Shown one piece after another: positions 42,030-52,669 of a stretch of DNA of 64,000 nucleotides (its first letter is position 1; every line of letters starts with the position of its first letter). The stretch spans positions 186,001-250,000 of the forward strand of contig CABZHY010000001.1 of NCBI GenBank assembly GCA_902525565.1. The letters are read 5' to 3'. The position numbers and the translations under genes were made by a program. This DNA comes from an uncultured Pelagibacteraceae bacterium. Its GTDB lineage: Bacteria > Pseudomonadota > Alphaproteobacteria > Pelagibacterales > Pelagibacteraceae. The notes beneath the pieces are model-generated. The model did not search any database. It was given only the letters and a program-made list of their open reading frames with translations, and had not been told where the DNA came from.

Positions 42030-42636
42030 AAAACCCATCATTGTTTTTGAGGGTATAGAGGGTAGTGGCAAAAGTCATCATATAAATAAAGTATCTAAAT
42101 ATTTAGATAAAAAAAAAATTAACTATATAAAGATAAGAGAACCAGGTGGAGGTCTTAATTCAGAAAAAATAAGAAGATTAATTTTAAATAAAAAATCGAA
42201 TTTTAACATATATACTGATTTACTTTTATATTTAGCAGCTCGTAGTGAAAACATAAATCTTATAAAAAAATCTTATAAAAAAAAAATTATTTTAATTGAT
42301 AGATTCGTAGACTCAACTGTTGCATATCAGCATTATGGAATGGGTATTGATTTAAAAATTATAAACACCATAAATAAATTTTTATTAAAAACAATTAAAG
42401 TCAACTTTACTTTTCTTAATGTTGTAAATAAAAAAAATCTATTTCAAAGATTAAAAAAAAGAAAATCTTTGAACCGATATGATCAGTTTGATATGAATTT
42501 TTATAATAAAGTTCAAAAAGGTTTTTTAAAATTAGCTAAATCTAATAAAAAATCATACAAAATAATTGATTCTAATTTAGATATCAAAAAAAATGAAGAT
42601 TTAATAATAAATCAAATTAAAAAATTAATTAAATGA
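42019..42636 (+). CDS. tmk: Thymidylate kinase
   Basis: IVFEGIEGSGKSHHINKV, REPGG, DRFVDSTVAYQHYG. Confidence 0.92.
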   Translation: MMSKKPIIVFEGIEGSGKSHHINKVSKYLDKKKINYIKIREPGGGLNSEKIRRLILNKKSNFNIYTDLLLYLAARSENINLIKKSYKKKIILIDRFVDSTVAYQHYGMGIDLKIINTINKFLLKTIKVNFTFLNVVNKKNLFQRLKKRKSLNRYDQFDMNFYNKVQKGFLKLAKSNKKSYKIIDSNLDIKKNEDLIINQIKKLIK

Positions 42637-43562
42637 ACCTAAATCCCTTAACTCAAATAAATTTATTTGAGCACAAAGAAATTTTTAATCAACTATATGA
42701 ATTATCTAAGAACGATAATTTACCTAATAAAATTCTTTTATCAGGTGAAAAAGGTATTGGAAAATCAACATTAGCATATCATTTAATTAATTTTGTATTG
42801 TCAAAAAATGAAGAACATCCCTATAATTATGAAAATAATCAAATTAGTACTGATAATAAGTCATACAAACTTATAGTAAATAAATCTAGCCCAAATTTTT
42901 ACTTAATTGATGTCTTAGAAGAAAAGAAAACTATTGATATTAATCAAATTAGAGAATTGATAAAAAATCTAAACAAATCCTCATTTAATAATAAAAAAAG
43001 ATTTGTTTTAATTGATAATATTGAATTATTAAACTTAAATTCAATTAACGCTTTGCTGAAAATTTTGGAAGAACCTAATGAAAATATAAATTTTATTTTA
43101 ATTAATAATAATAAAAGAGTACTACCAACTCTTAAATCACGATGTTTGAATTTTAAAGTTTTTTTAACTAAAGACCAGTCTACTAGAATTGTTAGTCAAT
43201 TACTAAATGATGATATAAATAATATTATTAGCAATAGTTTACTTGATTATTATACCACTCCTGGAAAATTATTTAAATTAATTAGGTTAGCTAAAGAATA
43301 TAACTTAGATCTTGTTAATTTTGATTTAAAAACAATTTTAAAAACCGTAATTAAAGATAAAATTTATAAAAAAGATAAATCAATAATTGAAATTATTTAT
43401 TCTTTTATTGAACTTTATTTTAGAAACAATATATCTAGTAAAGATATTAGTTTATATAAGTCATACCATTATTTTTTAGAAAAAATTAATTATACTAAAA
43501 TTTATAATTTAGATGAGGAAACTTTATTTATGGAATTTGAGGATAAAATACTAAATGGATAA
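42633..43562 (+). CDS. holB: DNA polymerase III subunit delta'
   Basis: LLSGEKGIGKSTLAYHLINF, ALLKILEEPNENINFILINNN, LKSRC. Confidence 0.88.
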   Translation: MNLNPLTQINLFEHKEIFNQLYELSKNDNLPNKILLSGEKGIGKSTLAYHLINFVLSKNEEHPYNYENNQISTDNKSYKLIVNKSSPNFYLIDVLEEKKTIDINQIRELIKNLNKSSFNNKKRFVLIDNIELLNLNSINALLKILEEPNENINFILINNNKRVLPTLKSRCLNFKVFLTKDQSTRIVSQLLNDDINNIISNSLLDYYTTPGKLFKLIRLAKEYNLDLVNFDLKTILKTVIKDKIYKKDKSIIEIIYSFIELYFRNNISSKDISLYKSYHYFLEKINYTKIYNLDEETLFMEFEDKILNG

Positions 43563-45096
43563 AACTTTTTACATTACCACTCCAATTTACTATCCATCAG
43601 CAAAGCCTCATATGGGTCATGCATATTCAAGTATTATCGCTGATTTTTTTGCAAGATTTAAAATAATTGATAATTATCAAGTTCATTTTCTTACAGGTAC
43701 AGACGAACATGGTTTAAAAATTCAAAGATCAGCAGAAAAAGCAGGTAAGAAGCCTCAAGTATTCTGTGATCAAATTAGTCAAACATTTAAAGACCTTACA
43801 GACACTTTGAATTTATCAAATACTGATTTTATAAGAACTACAGAAGACAGACATAAGAAAACAGTTCAACATCTTTGGAATGAACTTGAAAAAAATGATG
43901 ATATATATTTATCAAATTATTCTGGATGGTATTCAGTATCAGACGAAGCTTTTTATAACGAAGATGAAGTTGAGGAGGTAGATGGAAAAAAAATTGCTGT
44001 ATCTTCAAAATCTCCTGTTGAATGGATAGAAGAAGAGTCCTACTTCTTTAGACTTTCAAAATGGGAAAAACCATTATTAGATTATTATGAAGCTAATCCA
44101 CATTTCATTTCTCCAGAATCTAGAAAAAACGAAGTTATTAGTTTTGTAAAAAGTGGTCTTAAAGATCTTTCTGTAAGTAGAAAAAGTTTTTCATGGGGTA
44201 TACCAGTTCCAAATAATAAAAACCATGTAATATATGTTTGGCTCGATGCTTTAACAAATTATTTAAGTGCATTAAATTATCCAAATAAAGATGATGATTT
44301 GTTTAAAAAATTTTGGCCAGCCTCAATACACTTAATTGGAAAAGATATACTTAGATTTCATGCTGTTTATTGGCCTGCTTTTTTATTAGCAGCAAAAATT
44401 GATTTACCAATTAAAGTTTATGGGCATGGATGGATATTATCAGGAGAAGAAAAAATGTCTAAATCTAAAGGTAATATACTTGATCCACTTGAGATAATTA
44501 AAGAGTATGGTTTAGATCCTTTAAGATACTATTTAATTAAAGAGGTTTCTTTTGGTAATGATGGAAATATATCTCAAGAAAGACTAGAGGATTGTATCAA
44601 CAGCGATTTAGCTAATAATTATGGAAATCTATGTCAGCGAGTAACTGCTTTTGCAATAAAAAATTGTGGCGGAAAAATTCCATCAGAAGTAAAATTCCAG
44701 GATGATGATTTATTAATACTAAATAAGTATAAAGATAATTTAGATAATATTAGGTCTCAGATTGACAATCAAAATATTAATTTTTATATCGACTATATTG
44801 TAAATTCACTTTTTGAAGCGAACAAATATTTTAATGATCAAGAACCTTGGAAAAAGAAAAATGATATAATTAGATTAAATACTATCGTATACACTACATT
44901 AGAAATTGTTAGAAAAATAAGTTTTTTATTGTATCCAATTATTCCTGTATCCTCCCTCAAGGCATTAAAGATATTTGACATTGAAGAAAAAAATATAAAA
45001 TTAGACACAGTAACTAACAATGATTATTTAATAAAAGGAAATAATATAAATAAAATAGAGATACTTTTTAAAAAAATAGAAAAAAACAATGATTGA
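43555..45096 (+). CDS. metG: Methionyl-tRNA synthetase
   Basis: YITTPIYYPSAKPHMGHAYSSI, TGTDEHGLKIQ, KMSKSKGN. Confidence 0.96.
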   Translation: MDKTFYITTPIYYPSAKPHMGHAYSSIIADFFARFKIIDNYQVHFLTGTDEHGLKIQRSAEKAGKKPQVFCDQISQTFKDLTDTLNLSNTDFIRTTEDRHKKTVQHLWNELEKNDDIYLSNYSGWYSVSDEAFYNEDEVEEVDGKKIAVSSKSPVEWIEEESYFFRLSKWEKPLLDYYEANPHFISPESRKNEVISFVKSGLKDLSVSRKSFSWGIPVPNNKNHVIYVWLDALTNYLSALNYPNKDDDLFKKFWPASIHLIGKDILRFHAVYWPAFLLAAKIDLPIKVYGHGWILSGEEKMSKSKGNILDPLEIIKEYGLDPLRYYLIKEVSFGNDGNISQERLEDCINSDLANNYGNLCQRVTAFAIKNCGGKIPSEVKFQDDDLLILNKYKDNLDNIRSQIDNQNINFYIDYIVNSLFEANKYFNDQEPWKKKNDIIRLNTIVYTTLEIVRKISFLLYPIIPVSSLKALKIFDIEEKNIKLDTVTNNDYLIKGNNINKIEILFKKIEKNND

Positions 45097-45850
45097 TTCA
45101 CACTGTCATCTAGATCATGAACCATTATTAAGTGATTTAACTAACGTAATACAAAGATCAAAAGAAGTTGGTATAGAAAAATTATTAACTATCTCAACCT
45201 CGTTTGAAAGTTTTTCTAGAGTTAAAGAATTAGTTAATAAAGATGAGATGATCTATGGTACTATCGGAATTCATCCTCATGAAAGCTCTACAAATATTAT
45301 CACTTCAAAACAGATCATAGAGAAACTGAATGAAAATTCTAAAATTATTGGAATTGGAGAAACTGGGTTAGATTTTTATTATAATAATAGTGAAAAAGAC
45401 AAACAGATAGCAAGTTTTAAAGAACATATAAATGCATCCATAAAAACCAATATTCCATTAATTGTTCATTCAAGAGATGCAGAAAAAGAAACTTTTGAGA
45501 TTTTAAATGAATATAAAAATGAAAACCTTAAAATTTTGATGCATTGTTTTACTGGATCTAAAGAATTTTCAGAGAGACTAATGTCTTTAAATTCATTCTT
45601 TTCAGCAAGTGGCATCATTACTTTTAAAAACTCTTTGGATTTACAAGATACGTTCAAATCTATTCCAATGGATAATATCTTAATTGAGACAGATAGTCCT
45701 TTTTTAGCACCCGTTCCTAAAAGAGGAAAAAAAAATGAACCATCATTCATTGATTTTACTGCTGCAAAATTAGCTGAAATTAAAAATATATCCAAAGAAG
45801 ATCTTATCAAAAAAACTACAGATAACTTTAATAAACTTTTTTTTAATTGA
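45089..45850 (+). CDS. tatD: TatD family hydrolase
   Basis: MIDSHCHLDHEPL, IGIHPHE, IGETGLDFYYN, ILIETDSPFLAP. Confidence 0.93.
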   Translation: MIDSHCHLDHEPLLSDLTNVIQRSKEVGIEKLLTISTSFESFSRVKELVNKDEMIYGTIGIHPHESSTNIITSKQIIEKLNENSKIIGIGETGLDFYYNNSEKDKQIASFKEHINASIKTNIPLIVHSRDAEKETFEILNEYKNENLKILMHCFTGSKEFSERLMSLNSFFSASGIITFKNSLDLQDTFKSIPMDNILIETDSPFLAPVPKRGKKNEPSFIDFTAAKLAEIKNISKEDLIKKTTDNFNKLFFN

Positions 45851-46626
45851 AATTAATGCAATTTATTATTTTAGGCTGTGGTAGTTCAATGGGTGTACCA
45901 AGACCAGATGGTTTTTTTGGAAATTGCGACCCTAATAATAAAAAAAATTATAGAACAAGATGTTCAGCTTTAATAAAAACCACAGATGAAAATATCCTCA
46001 TAGATACAGCTCCTGATCTACGTCAACAACTTTTAAGACATAAAATAAAAAAAATTAATAAAGTGTTATATTCTCATATGCATGGCGATCAAACTCATGG
46101 AATAAATGATCTGAGATCTTTCTATATAAACAGTAGAAAACAACTTGATGTTTACGCTGATAAATATACTTCTAAATACCTTAATTCTACATTTTCTTAT
46201 ATTTTTAAAAGTTATTCAAAAGAATATCCTGCAACTCTTAAACTCAATAAACTGCCAAAAAAAATATTTACAAAAAATTATAATAAAAAGATTGGTATTC
46301 AATCAATTATGGTTGAACATGGTAAGGTTAAATCAAATTGCTTTATAATTGATAAAAAATTAGCGTATATAAGTGATGTAAGTAAAATTTATAACAAAGA
46401 TCATAAGTATTTTAAAAATCTAAAATATTTAGTCATTGATTGCTTGTGGTACAATTTTCATCCTTCCCACTTTAATTTAGAGTCTTCACTAGCCATAATT
46501 AAAAAATTTAAACCTAAAAAAGCTATTCTAACAAACTTGTCGCCAGTATTAGATTATAAGGTGCTCAAAAAAATGCTTCCTAATAATATTATTCCAGCAC
46601 ATGATGGATTAACTATTAACTTATAA
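45847..46626 (+). CDS. MBL-fold metallohydrolase (PhnP-like)
   Basis: ILGCGSSMGVPRPDG, LYSHMHGDQTHGINDLR, YISDVSKI. Confidence 0.85.
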   Translation: MKLMQFIILGCGSSMGVPRPDGFFGNCDPNNKKNYRTRCSALIKTTDENILIDTAPDLRQQLLRHKIKKINKVLYSHMHGDQTHGINDLRSFYINSRKQLDVYADKYTSKYLNSTFSYIFKSYSKEYPATLKLNKLPKKIFTKNYNKKIGIQSIMVEHGKVKSNCFIIDKKLAYISDVSKIYNKDHKYFKNLKYLVIDCLWYNFHPSHFNLESSLAIIKKFKPKKAILTNLSPVLDYKVLKKMLPNNIIPAHDGLTINL

Positions 46627-47163
46627 GATATTTTCTATAGCTTTAATTATTTTTTTTGACATTGGTTTTGTCATTGATGCAAAAGTATCTTCTATTTTGC
46701 CTTCTTTATTAATTAGAATTTTATGAAAATTCCATTTAGGGATAGCAGATTTTCCATGATTTTCTTTTGCCCATTTAAAAATTTCATGTGAATTTTTGCC
46801 TTTTACCTCTGTAATAGTTGTAAGAGGAAAGTTAATATTAAAATTTACTTCACAAAACTCTTTTACATCTGCATCATTACTTTTTTCTTGATTAAATGAA
46901 TTAGATGGAACACCAAGAACAATCAAACCTTTTTCTTTATATAAATCCCACAATTCCTGTAATTCATCATATTGTTTAGTAAACCCACAATAACTTGCTG
47001 TATTCACAACTAAAATAACTTTATTTTTATAATCTTTAAAATTAATTGTCTCACCAGTTATACTCTCTATGCTGAAGTCATAAATTTTTTTTTCATAGTT
47101 TGCACTAGCTGAAGTTTTAAAAAAAAACATAATTATAGATAACAGAATTATTACTTTTCTCAT
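46621..47163 (-). CDS. Glutathione peroxidase, Cys type, with signal peptide
   Basis: VVNTASYCGFTKQYDELQELW, GVPSNSFNQEKSN. Confidence 0.92.
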   Translation of the reverse strand: MRKVIILLSIIMFFFKTSASANYEKKIYDFSIESITGETINFKDYKNKVILVVNTASYCGFTKQYDELQELWDLYKEKGLIVLGVPSNSFNQEKSNDADVKEFCEVNFNINFPLTTITEVKGKNSHEIFKWAKENHGKSAIPKWNFHKILINKEGKIEDTFASMTKPMSKKIIKAIENIL

Positions 47164-48341
47164 TTACTCGGTTTATTGGGAGTAAGTAATATCAAAAAAT
47201 AACCAAATAAAGTGGATAACAATGACCCAGTTAATACACCTATTTTTACACCATCCATATATTGCATATTTTCAACAAAAGCTAAATTTCCAACAAATAA
47301 ACTCATTGTGAAACCAATTCCAGTAAGAACTCCTACACCATAAAAATTGTACCAACTGGTGTCGTTTGGCATTTGAGCCACTTTTAATTTTATCGATATA
47401 TAAGAAAATATAAATACACCAAGTTGTTTACCAAGAAACAGTCCAAGTACAATACCTAATGGAACTTTATCCAGTAATGAAGCAAATGATAAACCTTCTA
47501 AAGATACTCCAGCATTTGCAAATGCAAATAAAGGCATTATCCCAAAAGCAACATATGGACTAATCGCATGTTCAATTTTTATTAATAAAGAAAAATCTTT
47601 TTCCTTTTTTTTATGAGGAATTGTCATAGCCAACAAAACACCTGCTATTGTAGCGTGTATTCCTGAGTTATGCGTAAAATCCCAAAGAAAAAGACCTACA
47701 ATTAAATAAGGTAGAAACTTTTTAATATTAAATTTATTAATTAATAACAAAGCAATAAAAGCCAACAACATCAAAGTTAAGTACTTAATGCTCAAATCTC
47801 CAGAGTAGAATAGGGCAATGATTACTATTGCTCCTAAATCATCAATAATAGCTAATGCTGTTAAAAACACTTTTAATGATAAAGGAACTCTTTTACCTAG
47901 CAAAGATAAAACTCCTAAAGAAAAAGCAATATCAGTAGCTGATGGAATTGCCCATCCATTTAAAGTTTCACTATCACCTAAATTTATGAAAACGTAAAAT
48001 AAAGCTGGAACTAACATTCCTCCTACAGCAGCTATTATTGGTAATAAAGCTTGTTTAATATTAGAAAGTTCACCTTGTAAAAATTCTCTTTTAATTTCTA
48101 AAGTAACAAAGAAAAAGAAAATTGCCATTAAGGCATCATTGATCCAATGCAATACTGATAATTTTAATCCAAAATTATTAATACCTATGAATAAATACTT
48201 ATTTAGAGTAGCAAAATATAATTCTGCTAATTCTGAATTGCTTATAAATAATGCAATTATTGCAGCAAATAACAATACAAGTCCACTTGCAGCTTCTAAT
48301 TTAAAAAACCATCTAAAAGGCTTAGATATATAATTAATCAT
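47160..48341 (-). CDS. nhaA: Na+/H+ antiporter NhaA
   Basis: WINDALMAIFFFFVTLEIKREFLQGEL, WAIPSATDIAFSLGVLSLLGKRVP, ALAIIDDLGAI. Confidence 0.96.
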   Translation of the reverse strand: MINYISKPFRWFFKLEAASGLVLLFAAIIALFISNSELAELYFATLNKYLFIGINNFGLKLSVLHWINDALMAIFFFFVTLEIKREFLQGELSNIKQALLPIIAAVGGMLVPALFYVFINLGDSETLNGWAIPSATDIAFSLGVLSLLGKRVPLSLKVFLTALAIIDDLGAIVIIALFYSGDLSIKYLTLMLLAFIALLLINKFNIKKFLPYLIVGLFLWDFTHNSGIHATIAGVLLAMTIPHKKKEKDFSLLIKIEHAISPYVAFGIMPLFAFANAGVSLEGLSFASLLDKVPLGIVLGLFLGKQLGVFIFSYISIKLKVAQMPNDTSWYNFYGVGVLTGIGFTMSLFVGNLAFVENMQYMDGVKIGVLTGSLLSTLFGYFLILLTPNKPSK

Positions 48342-48347
48342 AAAAAG

Positions 48348-48845
48348 TTAAATTAGGTCTATAATAAATAGTTTTATATCTTGCAATGTTTCAAAAAGGT
48401 TAAATAGTATAATTTCTAATCCTGGAAACACATTAATTAGTGGAGTTTTTAGGGTATCTAGCAAGATAATTAATGCTACAAAAGATATAATAAATACTAT
48501 TAAATAAGAAAAAAACTTAATTTCTTTATTTTCTGTTTTTTTAAGATTAGTTATAATTTTTTGTTTTTCTGAATTTTTTTCTTTTTTTTTATTATTTATT
48601 TCAGTTTTAATTATTTTTCCTGGTTGTTGTTTTGCTTCTTTATTATCCTTTTTATTTTCAGCTTTTATTTCAATATCTTCACTGATAATTTCCTGTTTCA
48701 ACTCTGGTACTTCATTATTTTTTTCTTCAATATTATAAAACCAAGTATAATTACATGATCCACATTGCAAATCTCTACCTTCATTTGGTATTAAAGAATT
48801 ATCAATTTTGAATTGCTTGTTACAATTTGGACAAGTAATTATCAT
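48348..48845 (-). CDS. Zinc-ribbon (MJ0042-type) domain protein with TM helix
   Basis: MIITCPNCNKQFKIDNSLIPNEGRDLQCGSCNYTWFY. Confidence 0.85.
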   Translation of the reverse strand: MIITCPNCNKQFKIDNSLIPNEGRDLQCGSCNYTWFYNIEEKNNEVPELKQEIISEDIEIKAENKKDNKEAKQQPGKIIKTEINNKKKEKNSEKQKIITNLKKTENKEIKFFSYLIVFIISFVALIILLDTLKTPLINVFPGLEIILFNLFETLQDIKLFIIDLI

Positions 48846-48939
48846 GCTTCGTTATATACCAGATTTTAATCAAATTTCTTTTAATTTTGGCTTCTTTATG
48901 CATTGAAATTATCAATAACTGCTGTATTAGTACTCGGAT

Positions 48940-49016
<77 letters not shown>

Positions 49017-49022
49017 TCATTT

Positions 49023-49304
49023 ATGAGAAAAGCAATTATTTACATTCCAAATAAAAATCCAATGCAATCGGGATTAGCAAAGAATGATAAATGGATTTTA
49101 GAATTTATAACCAAAAATCCTACAAAAAATCCTTTGATGGGTTGGGAAAGTTCATCTGATACTTACACAGAATTAAAGTTAGAATTTTCGTCTAAAGAAT
49201 TAGCAATTAATTATGCAAAAAAAAAGAAAATTGATTTTGAATTAATTGAACCAAGAAAAAGAAAAACCGTAAAAAAGTCTTATGCAGATAATTTTCTTAA
49301 ATAA
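49023..49304 (+). CDS. ETC complex I subunit (NDUFS4-like)
   Basis: NDKWILEFITKNPTKNPLMGWESSSDTYTELKLEFSSKELAINYAKKKKIDFEL. Confidence 0.88.
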   Translation: MRKAIIYIPNKNPMQSGLAKNDKWILEFITKNPTKNPLMGWESSSDTYTELKLEFSSKELAINYAKKKKIDFELIEPRKRKTVKKSYADNFLK

Positions 49305-49306
49305 TA

Positions 49307-50299
49307 ATGTTTAGATTTTTTACTGATAAGCATTGGTTTATTTGGTCTTGGATAGGTTCGTTTATAATTCTTTCATCACTTTGGGTTCAAGTTGAAATAG
49401 ATGTAAAAATAAACGAATGGTTTGGTGTTTTTTATGACATGATTCAGAAAGCACTTGCGGAACCAAACGCAGTTTCAATTGAAGAATATTTTGCAAGCCT
49501 GTTTTCATTTATTACATTGGCAGCAATGTATATTGCTGTTTATGTAGCTATAAGTTTCTTTACAGCTCATTATTTATTTAGATGGAGAACATCGATGGTA
49601 GAGTGGTATCATGCTGTTTATGACAAAGCACGTAAAATTGAAGGTGCTTCACAAAGGGTACAAGAAGATACAATTAAATTTACTAGAATTATGGAAGGAT
49701 TAGGCACAAGTTTAATTGAGTCTATTATGATTTTGATACAATTTATTCCCATATTATTTGGCTTAAGTGTAGGTATTCCTATTTTCTTTTTTGGTGAATG
49801 GGAATATGGTTTAATTGTAGGAGCTTTGATCTGGACTGTAGGTGGAACTATATTTCTAATTATTCTTGGTTATATATTAAGACTGGTTGGTATTGAGTAC
49901 GATTTACAAAAACAAGAAGCAGCATATAGAAAAATTTTAGTTATTGCTGAGGATGATGGTAATGTAAGACCTAAAAGAATTGATGAATTATTTGATGATG
50001 TGCGTAAAATTCATTTTTTAAGTTATTTACGATATCTTTATTTTAACATTGGTCGAATTGCATATTTACAAGCAAACGTTTTATCTGCATATGTTTTTTT
50101 AGCACCAGCTATTGTTGCAGGTGTTGTCACATTAGGTGTTATGCAGCAAATAATAAGAGCATTTGGTAGGGTTGAAGGATCTATGCAATATTTATTAAAA
50201 GCTTGGCCAACTATTATTGAACTAGCTAGTGTTTATAAACGTTTAAGAGAATTCGAAACCAAGATTAAAGATGAAGTTTTAATAGATGAAAAAGTATAA
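49307..50299 (+). CDS. SbmA/BacA-like family transporter
   Basis: Multi-pass; WVQVEIDVKINEWFGVFYDMIQKAL, FRWRTSMVEWYHAVYDKARKIEGASQRVQEDTIKF. Confidence 0.88.
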   Translation: MFRFFTDKHWFIWSWIGSFIILSSLWVQVEIDVKINEWFGVFYDMIQKALAEPNAVSIEEYFASLFSFITLAAMYIAVYVAISFFTAHYLFRWRTSMVEWYHAVYDKARKIEGASQRVQEDTIKFTRIMEGLGTSLIESIMILIQFIPILFGLSVGIPIFFFGEWEYGLIVGALIWTVGGTIFLIILGYILRLVGIEYDLQKQEAAYRKILVIAEDDGNVRPKRIDELFDDVRKIHFLSYLRYLYFNIGRIAYLQANVLSAYVFLAPAIVAGVVTLGVMQQIIRAFGRVEGSMQYLLKAWPTIIELASVYKRLREFETKIKDEVLIDEKV

Positions 50300-51240
50300 T
50301 GACTCTCGATAAAAGATTTATTGATCAATTTATACGTGTTACATCAAAAGCAGCTTTAGCATCTTCATATCTAGTTGGAAAAAAAGACAAGATTGCAGCA
50401 GACAAGGCAGCTGTAGACTCTATGAGGAGTGAATTGAATAAAATAAATTTCCAGGGTGAAATAGTAATAGGTGAAGGTGAGCTAGATGAAGCTCCAATGC
50501 TTTATATTGGCGAGAGAGTTGGTAATAAAAATGGTCCTATGTTTGACATAGCCGTAGATCCACTTGAAGGTACAAATTTTGCAGCAAATAATCTTCCAGG
50601 AGCATTATCAGTAATAGCTGTTGCAGAAAAAAATTGCTTACTTAATGCACCTGAAACATATATGGAAAAAATATCTACTAGAATAAATGAGAAAAATGTT
50701 ATTGATTTAGATAATACAGTTAAGCAAAATATTTCTAATTTGAGTGATTATCTAAATAAAAATCCTGAAAATTTAACAGCATGTATTCTTGATAGGCCTA
50801 GGCATAAAGAAGTAATTGAAGAACTTATTAAGTTAAAAGTTAAATTGAAATTAATTACAGATGGTGACATATCTGGTGCTCTGCTTGTAACGAATGAAAA
50901 GTATAATGTTGATATTTTTTTAGGTATAGGTGGTGGCCCTGAAGGAGTTATTGCTGCAGCCGCTTTAGACACATTTAATTGTAACTTTCAAGGAAGATTT
51001 TTATTTGAAACAGATGAAGACAAAGTTAGAGCAAAAAAAATGGGAATAAATGATTTAACAAAAAAATATGAATTAAACGAAATAGTTACTGGCGACTCTA
51101 TGTTTTGTGCAACTGGAATTACTACTGGAGATTTGGTCGAGGGTATTAAAATTCAAGGTAATGATTTTATTTCAGAGACTTTAATTACTCATAAATCCTC
51201 CGGTCTTAAAAAGGTAATAAAACTAAAACAAAATATATAA
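50299..51240 (+). CDS. glpX: Class II fructose-1,6-bisphosphatase
   Basis: VIGEGELDEAPMLYIGE, VDPLEGTN, GIGGGPEGVIAAAAL. Confidence 0.94.
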   Translation: MTLDKRFIDQFIRVTSKAALASSYLVGKKDKIAADKAAVDSMRSELNKINFQGEIVIGEGELDEAPMLYIGERVGNKNGPMFDIAVDPLEGTNFAANNLPGALSVIAVAEKNCLLNAPETYMEKISTRINEKNVIDLDNTVKQNISNLSDYLNKNPENLTACILDRPRHKEVIEELIKLKVKLKLITDGDISGALLVTNEKYNVDIFLGIGGGPEGVIAAAALDTFNCNFQGRFLFETDEDKVRAKKMGINDLTKKYELNEIVTGDSMFCATGITTGDLVEGIKIQGNDFISETLITHKSSGLKKVIKLKQNI

Positions 51241-51287
51241 TGATATGCTTGATTAATTGATGATTTTACAATAAAAAGCAGCAATTC

Positions 51288-51362
51288 GGTCCCTTCGTCT
51301 ATCGGTTAGGACACGTGGTTTTCATCCTCGAAAGAGGGGTTCGATTCCCCTAGGGACCGCCA
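51288..51362 (+). tRNA. tRNA-Glu (TTC)
   Basis: Acceptor ggtccct/agggacc, loop ttttcat, T stem agggg/cccct, CCA encoded; U29-U41 mismatch in anticodon stem. Confidence 0.95.
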
Positions 51363-51366
51363 AAAA

Positions 51367-51633
51367 ATGAGTTTTTACGTTTATTTAATTCTTTCTTATA
51401 AAAAAAATAAGTATACATCCTACGTTGGTTATACATCAAACATTATTAATAGAATAAAACTGCATAACACATCAAAAGGTGCTAAATTCACTAAAGGAAG
51501 AAAATGGAGCTTAATTTTTAAAAAGAAATATTTAAGTAAATCTAGTGCTATGAAGGCAGAATATAAACTAAAAAAAGACTACAGGTTTAGAAATTACTTA
51601 AAAAAAAAATATATTTCAAATAATGTTAAATAA
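51367..51633 (+). CDS. GIY-YIG nuclease family protein
   Basis: VYLILSYKKNKYTSYVGYTSNIINRIKLHN ... GRKWSLIFKKKYLSKSSAMKAEYKLKK. Confidence 0.85.
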   Translation: MSFYVYLILSYKKNKYTSYVGYTSNIINRIKLHNTSKGAKFTKGRKWSLIFKKKYLSKSSAMKAEYKLKKDYRFRNYLKKKYISNNVK

Positions 51634-52669
51634 CAAACCTGTAAAAATTCTTCATATTGCTGACATGCATCAAAGGCACCAAGGTAGATTATATTATTCT
51701 ACGGGAAAAAAAATTAATAACGGTTTTATAAAAAATAATTATAATGTGTTTCAAATTAGTGATAGAGATTTTCTTCAATCAAATATTTTTAATTATAAAA
51801 AAAATATTTTTTTAGATTATATTGAAAAATCGATTTTGAATTTCTCTCCAGATATAATCTTATTTGGTCATGTAGACTCTTTAAATCAAAAAGATTTGTT
51901 TAATCTTAAAAATAATCATAAAACAATAAAATTTGCTCAATATTTTGTTGATACACTAGATAAAAATTTTGAAAACTTCAAACATCATAAAAATAGATTT
52001 TTTCTGAAATATCAAATATGTGATAAAAATTTTATAACTACTGATCCTGAAGTGCTTGAATTCGCAGATAAATCTAAAACTTATTATATTCCCAACGTAT
52101 GTGATGCAAGTATAGATATTTTAGAAAATTATAAAAATGAAAATTTAAAGTATGATATTTTTTTTGCACTTAGTCATGGGCAACATAGAGGAGCTTTAAA
52201 AAAAGGATATATTGATGAAAGAGTTGAATTTATTAAAAAAATCGAAAAACCTGATATTTCAACAAATTTCTTTGGGATTGATAAACAACCGATATGGGGG
52301 AATGATTTTTTCGAGAATTTATCACAATGTAAAATGGGTTTGAATTTTAATAGAGGCGCCGCAACAAAATATTATTCAAGTGATAGAATTTGTTCACTTA
52401 TTGCAAACGGTTTATTAACTTTTTTACAAAAAGGTTATGATTATGAGGATTTTTTTGAGAATAAAAAACATGTACTATATTTTGATAATGAAAATGATTT
52501 ATTAGAGCAAATTAAATATTATTCAAAAAATTTTGAAAAAAGATCATATATAGCTGAAGCTGGAAAAAAACGTTATTTCGAATTGTTTGAGAATAGTAAA
52601 GTAACTAAATACATGATTGAAAAAATACTTAATTTAGAAATTTCAAATAAAGATTTTTGGATGGTATGA
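51623..52669 (+). CDS. Glycosyltransferase, possibly CgeB-like
   Basis: LHIADMHQRHQGRLYYSTGKKINNGF; C-terminal RGAATKYYSSDRICSLIANGLLTFLQKGYDYEDFF. Confidence 0.7.
   Translation: MLNNKPVKILHIADMHQRHQGRLYYSTGKKINNGFIKNNYNVFQISDRDFLQSNIFNYKKNIFLDYIEKSILNFSPDIILFGHVDSLNQKDLFNLKNNHKTIKFAQYFVDTLDKNFENFKHHKNRFFLKYQICDKNFITTDPEVLEFADKSKTYYIPNVCDASIDILENYKNENLKYDIFFALSHGQHRGALKKGYIDERVEFIKKIEKPDISTNFFGIDKQPIWGNDFFENLSQCKMGLNFNRGAATKYYSSDRICSLIANGLLTFLQKGYDYEDFFENKKHVLYFDNENDLLEQIKYYSKNFEKRSYIAEAGKKRYFELFENSKVTKYMIEKILNLEISNKDFWMV

Noticed and set aside
45466-45810. 114-aa antisense ORF inside tatD
   Set aside because: Shadow ORF; the tatD frame carries the conserved motifs.
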